This document shows, piece after piece, positions 18,632 to 23,496 of a stretch of 23,496 nt of DNA. Within the stretch, counting starts at the first letter, position 1, and each line of letters opens with the position of its first letter. The translations under genes and the position numbers were made by a program. The DNA is from Castellaniella daejeonensis. Lineage in GTDB: Bacteria > Pseudomonadota > Gammaproteobacteria > Burkholderiales > Burkholderiaceae_B. The notes below the pieces were generated by a model. It was given only the letters and a program-made list of their open reading frames with translations, was not told the origin of the DNA and made no database searches. Location: contig NZ_BAAAFN010000019.1 in assembly GCF_039523555.1 (NCBI RefSeq), positions 1 to 23,496 of the forward strand. The letters are read 5' to 3'.

Positions 18632-20445
18632 GGCCGTGCGAGGCAGCCATGCGACACAGATTTCATCCTCAGCAGCAGGCTCGACATGATGGCGCCCGGG
18701 GCGAGCAAGGTTCCGTGGTTCTGATCGTGGCGGCGGTGTTGCTCATTCTGGGGGCGTTGCTGGCGTCGATCCAGGTGGGATACAACTATTTCGCGCAGCA
18801 ACGCTTGCAGAAGGCTGCCGACCTGGCGGCGCTGAGCGCGGTGCAGGCGATGAGCGGTCAGTGCGATCCCGGCCAGGCTGTCGATGTGGTGGCGCGGGCG
18901 ATTGCCGGGCTCAACGGTGTGTCGGCCGCTGATGCCCAGCCGACCATCGAATGCGGGCGCTGGGGGCGGGTGTCCGCAGATCAACCCTGGAATGAGGAGA
19001 TCCAGGCGATACGGTGCGGGTTCAAGCCCGCACCGTACCCCCCGGCGGCCCCGCAAGGCGCCCCCGTGTTCACGCCCCGATCGGCCTATACCGGGACGCA
19101 GCCGCTCAACGCTGTGCGCGTGAAGATGCGCGCGGATCTGGTGTCGTTTCTGCCGCGTCTGTTCGGGGGCGGCAATGCATCATCGGAACCTGACGCGGGC
19201 GCTTCTGCCGTCGCCACCGCCGTAGTGGGGCCGGAGACCGCGACGTTTTCTGTCGGGGCCAGGTTGCTGTCGCTGAAAGAAGATACTGGCCTGGTGCCTG
19301 TTTTGCTGAAGAGTCTGGGGTTGGATCCGCAGGACGTCCGGTTGCTGGATTCCGAAGGGTTGGCCAATGCGAAGATCACGCCGGCCGGGTTGCTGCAGGA
19401 ATTGGGGTTGCCGACGTCGATCCTGGCAGGCGTCGGGACACCGGATCAACTGACCAAGCTGCAGCAATTGTCCTTGGGAACTGTACTGAATGCCTATCTG
19501 ACGGCACTGGATAGAACACAGACTGCAGCGGTGGATGTGGGTGTTGTCCGTTCCGTATTCAGCACGATCGGCGAAGACAAACTGACTCTGCCTGTCAAAC
19601 TTCTGGGCGAAGGTGGCGTGATGCTCTACACCACATCGGCCAACCTGTCGTCTGCGCTGAATGCACAATTGAATGTGATGGATCTGATCGGAACCAGCGC
19701 CATCGTGGCCAATGGCCAGAACCTGCTGAATCTGGATGCCTCTGTCGTGCCTGGGGTGGTGTCGCTCAAGGCCCAGGTCGTGAATCCCCCGACCATCGGC
19801 TTGGCGATTCCCGTGTATGACGATGGGCATCCTTGCGTCGTTAGCAATTCGCAGGTCCAGCTCAAACTGAACCTCAAGCTTCCGGACCTGCTGGTGCTGT
19901 CTGGCAGCTTGCCGATCACGATCAGCGCAGCCAATTCGGACGCCAAACTGACCGCGATTGATTCTGAAAACCAGCAAGGGTATTTCAATACAAAGGCTTC
20001 GACTGCTAACTTGTGTATTGGAAAACTGCCGGCTGGGGCTCTCTGCCGACCGGCTGGATCAGGAAGCTCACAGCCAGAGTATGTGGACTTTATCAAAATA
20101 CTGTTTGGCACTGTGACGTTGCAGGTGCGCGCCAATATCAATTTGGCTTCTGGTGCAGATTGGTCGCCCCCGAAGGCCATCCTTGAGGGGCACAGCCTTA
20201 CGTTCAATGGTAATAGCGGACCGTGGAGAACTCAGATTCAGCCAAGTGAGATTGACACTAGCGTACATCTACTGGGCCTGGGAATTCCTCTGGATGGAGT
20301 GCTAGGCCCTCTGGTCACAGGAGTCAACACGCTGCTGACCCCTCTGTTGCAAGAAGTCCTGATGCCGCTGCTAGGCGGCAGCTTGAACGAAACCGACATT
20401 CGGCTTTATGACATCACCCCCGCTACCCCTTACCTCGTCCAATAG
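18628..20445 (+). CDS. tadG: TadG-like large pseudopilin-related Tad protein
   Basis: This 605-residue protein is anchored by an N-terminal TadE/G-type helix: EQG then SVVLIVAAVLLILGALLASIQVGYNYFAQQRLQKAADLAALSAVQAM (about 29-75), with the AADLAALSA motif of the TadG-like family. The pseudopilin Glu at +5 is absent (Ile instead), so it is probably not cleaved by TadV. The long periplasmic part ends in a hydrophobic segment (LLGLGIPLDGVLGPLVTGVNTLLTPLLQEVLMPLLGG). TadG is thought to link the machinery to the envelope. A VWA-type MIDAS motif was not seen. The start is set by the ATGA overlap; ATG 18649 is an alternative. Codons from about 19960 to 20300 are more AT-rich than the rest. Confidence 0.85.
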   Translation: MRPCEAAMRHRFHPQQQARHDGARGEQGSVVLIVAAVLLILGALLASIQVGYNYFAQQRLQKAADLAALSAVQAMSGQCDPGQAVDVVARAIAGLNGVSAADAQPTIECGRWGRVSADQPWNEEIQAIRCGFKPAPYPPAAPQGAPVFTPRSAYTGTQPLNAVRVKMRADLVSFLPRLFGGGNASSEPDAGASAVATAVVGPETATFSVGARLLSLKEDTGLVPVLLKSLGLDPQDVRLLDSEGLANAKITPAGLLQELGLPTSILAGVGTPDQLTKLQQLSLGTVLNAYLTALDRTQTAAVDVGVVRSVFSTIGEDKLTLPVKLLGEGGVMLYTTSANLSSALNAQLNVMDLIGTSAIVANGQNLLNLDASVVPGVVSLKAQVVNPPTIGLAIPVYDDGHPCVVSNSQVQLKLNLKLPDLLVLSGSLPITISAANSDAKLTAIDSENQQGYFNTKASTANLCIGKLPAGALCRPAGSGSSQPEYVDFIKILFGTVTLQVRANINLASGADWSPPKAILEGHSLTFNGNSGPWRTQIQPSEIDTSVHLLGLGIPLDGVLGPLVTGVNTLLTPLLQEVLMPLLGGSLNETDIRLYDITPATPYLVQ

Positions 20446-20496
20446 GAACCCACCAGAACCCGCCATGATCGATCAATCCCGCAAACCGGTTTCCGC

Positions 20497-21864
20497 ATGA
20501 CAGTCAGCCCCGACAACATCGACGTGTTCATCTGGGAAGGCAGTTCTGATATTGCGCCCAGGATCCAGCAGTGTCTGGCCAGTACGGACATCATGGCGAT
20601 CCGCGTCGATTCGACCACCCCCATGCCGCCGCCGCGGGAACCTGGCCGGCGGGCGGTGGCCGTGATTTCGGTCAGCATCATCGGCGACGCGCATTTCACC
20701 GGCCAGGGCTGGTTGCGCACCGAAGCCGTCCCTGTGATCTGGGTGGCGGCGGAACAGCGCGGGCAGGACACCCGTTTCTATCCGCCTGCCTATTCGCACA
20801 CCTTGCCGCCCTCGTTCACGGGTGCAGAACTGCGGGCCATGGTGCTGCGGGCGGCACAATCGGCGGATCAGGCAGACGCAGCTCAGGCTACACGCCAGAA
20901 CACGCCGTTGATTGCCGAATGCACGGCCATGCGTACCCTGATGCGGGACGTTGAACTGTATGCAGGATGTGATGCCAGCGTGGTCATTCATGGCGAAACC
21001 GGCACCGGCAAGGAACGTATTGCGCAGCGCCTGCACGAATTGTCGACACGTGCCGGCGGGCCGTTTGTGGCCGTCAATTGCGGCGCGGTGCCCGATGGCT
21101 TGTTCGAGGCGCATTTCTTCGGTCACGCCAAGGGCGCATTTACCGGGGCGGTGGGCGCGCACAAGGGCTATTTCGAACAGGCGCATGGCGGCACTCTGTT
21201 TCTGGATGAAATCGGCGATCTGCCGCTGCACCAGCAGGTCAAGCTGCTGCGCGTGCTGGAACAGCGCAGCATTACCCGGCTTGGGTCCACCGTACAGGTG
21301 CCGGTGGACTTCCGGCTGGTGTCGGCCAGTCATTTTCATCTGGCCGCATTGACCGAAGCGGGCCGTTTCCGCAGCGATCTGTACTATCGCCTGGCCGTCA
21401 TCGAACTGGAAGTCCCGAACCTGGAGGCTCGCGGCCCGCTGGAAAAGCAGCATCTGTTTCGGGCGCTGCTTTCATTGACTGCTCCGCACGGGGATGCCGA
21501 GCCCCCGGAATGGCTGCAGGCCAAGGTGGCCATGATGCCTTTTCCGGGGAATATCCGCGAGATGGCCAATCTGGCCGAACGCATCGGCATTGGCGTCAGG
21601 CAGACCGGCGCCTGGGACCGGGACCTGCTGGAACGCATCCTGGATCAGTTCACGTCACTGAGCCGCGTGGCCATCCAGGAGGCGCCGCCCTCCGTGTCGC
21701 CCGATGAGCAGACGGAGCGCACACGCATCATCCAGGCGTTGGATGACAACGGCTGGCGCCGCCAGGACACGGCCGCGGCTTTGGGCATCAGCCGCAAGGC
21801 CCTGTGGGAAAAGATGCGCCGACACGGCATCCAGACCCAGGCCGACCGTGCGGTGCCGCTTTGA
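20497..21864 (+). CDS. Sigma54-dependent transcriptional activator (bEBP, NtrC family, Fis HTH)
   Basis: This 455-residue cytoplasmic regulator opens RpoN promoters using ATP. The N-terminal ~125 residues form a receiver-like domain with no clear phospho-acceptor: the strand AVAVISVSI ends without Asp, as in VpsR-like non-canonical activators. The AAA+ domain has Walker A GETGTGKE (166-173), the sigma54-contacting loop GAFTGA (213-218), Walker B GGTLFLDE (231-238) and arginine fingers in RFRSDLYYRL (290-299). A Fis-type HTH closes the protein (TRIIQALDDNGWRRQDTAAALGISRKALWEKMRRHGI). It follows tadG by 51 bp with no obvious promoter, so it is probably the last Tad cluster gene. The sigma54 promoter at 4396-4412 is a possible target. 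No clear Shine-Dalgarno precedes ATG 20497. Confidence 0.94.
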   Translation: MTVSPDNIDVFIWEGSSDIAPRIQQCLASTDIMAIRVDSTTPMPPPREPGRRAVAVISVSIIGDAHFTGQGWLRTEAVPVIWVAAEQRGQDTRFYPPAYSHTLPPSFTGAELRAMVLRAAQSADQADAAQATRQNTPLIAECTAMRTLMRDVELYAGCDASVVIHGETGTGKERIAQRLHELSTRAGGPFVAVNCGAVPDGLFEAHFFGHAKGAFTGAVGAHKGYFEQAHGGTLFLDEIGDLPLHQQVKLLRVLEQRSITRLGSTVQVPVDFRLVSASHFHLAALTEAGRFRSDLYYRLAVIELEVPNLEARGPLEKQHLFRALLSLTAPHGDAEPPEWLQAKVAMMPFPGNIREMANLAERIGIGVRQTGAWDRDLLERILDQFTSLSRVAIQEAPPSVSPDEQTERTRIIQALDDNGWRRQDTAAALGISRKALWEKMRRHGIQTQADRAVPL

Positions 21865-21923
21865 GCATCCGATACACTGCAACATTCGCAGGATTTGATT
21901 ACAACAGAAGAGGACAGCACTTC

Positions 21924-22598
21924 ATGAGTATCCATCGCAGCGCCATCCTGGCCATTGTGACCCTGACCGTCCTGAGTGCGTGCACGACCCCCGTCTCCAA
22001 GACGGCCGCCGTCACTCAGGCAGCCCCGCCGGCAGCCGACGCCAAACTGGATCCCGCCGCCGCCCAGGCCCCCGCGCAACCGACCGTCTCTGCGCCGCCT
22101 GCCCAGGGCGCTGTCGCGCATCTGCAGCAGCTGATCCAGCAGAGGGCCGTCACGGAACTGCGCACGGTGTACAACGGATCCTATGGGGCAAGCCTGCTGT
22201 TCGATACCCAGTCCCTCGATTATTACGCGGCCCTGTTCTACAAAAAGGACTTCTGGAAAGTCACCAAGACACTGGATTCGAAACAGGCCGAACAGCGCTA
22301 CGAGCAATATGCCCGCAAATCCGCCAGCCTGGCCGAGGCTGACCTGCAGCGCATCCGTTTGCAGGCCAGCTACGCGCACACAGAAGCGCAGTTGAATGAA
22401 CGCTCGGCAGAACTCAGCGCGCTGCAGGCGGATGTGGATGCGCAGCGGGAACAGGCCCGCCAGATCACGGCACAGCAGGCCATTGCACATCAAGAGGCCG
22501 CCCGTCTGAGCAAGCAGCAGGCCGAGGCACAAAAGCAGTTGAAGGAACTGAAGGACACGATCCGTCGTCTGGAAGCACAACAGGCCAAGCTGCGTTGA
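21924..22598 (+). CDS. DUF2968-domain coiled-coil lipoprotein
   Basis: This 224-residue predicted lipoprotein has signal MSIHRSAILAIVTLTVLSAC with lipobox LSAC (Cys20). An Ala/Pro-rich linker (about 24-62) precedes the conserved region LQQLIQQRAVTELRTVYNGSYGASLLFDTQSLDYYAALFYKKDFWKVTKTLDS, which I recognise as DUF2968. A long heptad-like coiled coil runs to the C-terminus (AEQRYEQYARKSASLAEADLQRI ... QKQLKELKDTIRRLEAQQAKLR). The role is unknown; DUF2968 proteins occur in Burkholderiales. AGAGGA precedes ATG 21924. It lies 59 bp after the bEBP gene and ends at a hairpin, so it may close the same transcript or be an independent gene. Its place next to a Tad cluster hints at an envelope role, but only weakly. 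Confidence 0.83.
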   Translation: MSIHRSAILAIVTLTVLSACTTPVSKTAAVTQAAPPAADAKLDPAAAQAPAQPTVSAPPAQGAVAHLQQLIQQRAVTELRTVYNGSYGASLLFDTQSLDYYAALFYKKDFWKVTKTLDSKQAEQRYEQYARKSASLAEADLQRIRLQASYAHTEAQLNERSAELSALQADVDAQREQARQITAQQAIAHQEAARLSKQQAEAQKQLKELKDTIRRLEAQQAKLR

Positions 22599-22600
22599 AA

Positions 22601-22620
22601 TCGCCCGCAAGGGCGACATT
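22601..22620 (+). terminator. Hairpin after the DUF2968 gene
   Basis: TCGCCC (22601-22606), GCAA tetraloop, GGGCGA (22611-22616), then CATTTCC. The stem starts three bases after the stop codon. The T-run is weak, but the GC-rich stem and tetraloop fit an intrinsic terminator. A second hairpin, CAGGCC/GGCCTG (22662-22667 and 22674-22679), follows just before the next gene. Confidence 0.6.
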
Positions 22621-22703
22621 TCCTAAGCCTGGACTAAGTCATCTGGAGTATCGTGCGTGAGCAGGCCGCTATGGGCCTGTCTGAATAGAATAGGATGCTC
22701 ATC

Positions 22704-23381
22704 ATGACGCACAGTCCTGCCGGTGACGGGGGCGACAAAGACGGTTGCACGGCAACCTTGGATGCCACTTGGGAACATCTGGCGCACGCGCAGGTGCGAC
22801 GCCGTCGCGCGCTGGGCGTGCTGGCGGTCTTGGCCGTCTGCACTTTGCCCTGGATCGGATCTGCCTGGCCGGAGGCCGGGTGGGTGAACCAGGGGCTGGA
22901 ATGGGCCGGGCTGGCCTTGCTGATCCTGGCGGTGCTGGGGCGTTGCGCCTGCATGCTGTACCTGGGGGGGCGCAAAGGGGCCGATCTGGTGGCGGAAGGG
23001 CCGTATTCCGTCAGTCGCAACCCTTTGTATGTATTTTCCATCCTGGCGGTGTGCGGCATGGGGCTGCAGACCGGCAGTCTGGTGATCGGGCTGGCGCTGG
23101 CCGCATTGGCCAGCTTGATCTTTCACTGGATCGTCGGCGAAGAAGAAGTCCTGCTGCGCCAGGCTTTCGGCGCCAGCTATGACGAATATTGCCGGCGGAC
23201 GCCCCGTTTTTTGCCCAGGTGGTCGCTGTGGCAATCGCCCCAGCACGTCACGGTGGATCTGCACGGTGTTTGGAACACCGTGCGTGACGCCTTGCCATAC
23301 TTTCTTTCCATTCCTGTCTTCGAAGCCATCGAAGCCGCCCAACAGGCAGGATGGGTGCATGTATACTTTTTTCTGTTCTGA
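22704..23381 (+). CDS. Isoprenylcysteine carboxyl methyltransferase (ICMT/PEMT)-like membrane protein
   Basis: This 225-residue inner-membrane protein has three or four helices (LGVLAVLAVCTLPWIGSAW; GLEWAGLALLILAVLGRCACMLYLGG; YVFSILAVCGMGLQTGSLVIGLALAALASLIFHWIV). It has the family's SAM-binding signature: GPYSVSRNPLYVFSI (about 98-112), then EEEVLLRQAFGASYDEYCRRTPRFLP. Family members methylate lipids, proteins or small molecules; the bacterial substrate is generally unknown and cannot be read here. I prefer ATG 22704, which has AGGA nine bases upstream; ATG 22695 in the same frame adds three residues. It is separated from the DUF2968 gene by a terminator-like hairpin, so it is probably not part of the Tad unit. 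Confidence 0.87.
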   Translation: MTHSPAGDGGDKDGCTATLDATWEHLAHAQVRRRRALGVLAVLAVCTLPWIGSAWPEAGWVNQGLEWAGLALLILAVLGRCACMLYLGGRKGADLVAEGPYSVSRNPLYVFSILAVCGMGLQTGSLVIGLALAALASLIFHWIVGEEEVLLRQAFGASYDEYCRRTPRFLPRWSLWQSPQHVTVDLHGVWNTVRDALPYFLSIPVFEAIEAAQQAGWVHVYFFLF

Positions 23382-23478
23382 CCCAAGTTACAAGCAAGTT
23401 TGCTCAAGTCGTCCCTTGATCATCAGGCTGAATCACACCGGGTTTTCAGGAGGCTTCGATTCTTGAGAGAATGGAGCC

Positions 23479-23496
23479 ATGAGCAAGAACAACAAG
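23479..23496 (+). CDS. Start of an unidentified gene, cut by the window edge
   Basis: The last 18 bases read ATG AGC AAG AAC AAC AAG (MSKNNK), preceded by TGGAG four bases upstream of the ATG. That is a plausible start signal, but six residues are too few to identify a product. The region 23382-23478 holds no other gene that I can support and no convincing promoter. Confidence 0.4.

Overview
The window is high-GC DNA from a proteobacterium, most likely a betaproteobacterium of the Burkholderiales (Alcaligenaceae-like). That placement is inferred from a Tad cluster carrying a DUF3613 gene and a sigma54 activator, a DUF2968 lipoprotein, and a Gly/Leu-rich 'collagen-like' lipoprotein. No rRNA, tRNA or species marker confirms it.

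Layout. (1) 1-793: the right part of an IS21-family element (istB missing its 5' end) sits inside a fic gene. Only the fic 3' end survives, and the junction falls within the Fic motif codons. (2) 794-2352: a small hypothetical ORF, a GNAT acetyltransferase and a PilD-type prepilin peptidase without the usual N-terminal methylase domain. (3) 2357-4336 (minus): a Gly/Leu-rich outer-membrane lipoprotein followed by a MarR regulator, apparently one operon behind a very good sigma54 (-24/-12) promoter. (4) 4624-6405 (minus): a two-partner-secretion (TpsB/FhaC-like) outer-membrane transporter with no visible exoprotein partner. (5) 6544-8178: a complete IS5-family element with 13-bp inverted repeats and a 4-bp AATA target duplication, inserted in the AT-rich region between tpsB and flp. 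(6) 8326-21864 (plus): a complete Tad (tight adherence, type IVc pilus) cluster in the order flp, tadV, two TadE-like pseudopilins, cpaB/rcpC, rcpA, tadZ, tadA, tadB, tadC, tadD, DUF3613, tadG, then a sigma54-dependent activator. Many junctions are 4-bp ATGA overlaps. (7) 21924-end: a DUF2968 coiled-coil lipoprotein, an ICMT/PEMT-like membrane methyltransferase, and the first six codons of another gene.

How it works together. The Tad genes encode the pilin (Flp), its peptidase (TadV), minor pseudopilins (TadE-like), outer-membrane secretin (RcpA), alignment/periplasmic protein (CpaB), polar localiser (TadZ), traffic ATPase (TadA), inner-membrane platform (TadB/TadC), pilotin-like TPR lipoprotein (TadD) and the large TadG. 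The bEBP at the end of the cluster has an intact GAFTGA loop. The clearest sigma54 promoter visible lies about 16 kb away, in front of the collagen-like lipoprotein/marR operon, which suggests a shared surface-adhesion regulon (inference). Before the IS5 insertion, tpsB and flp would have diverged from one AT-rich region of about 280 bp. The most distinctive features are this possible regulon, the orphan TpsB, the Gly/Leu-rich lipoprotein with its 9-bp NPT repeats, and the two independent IS insertions.
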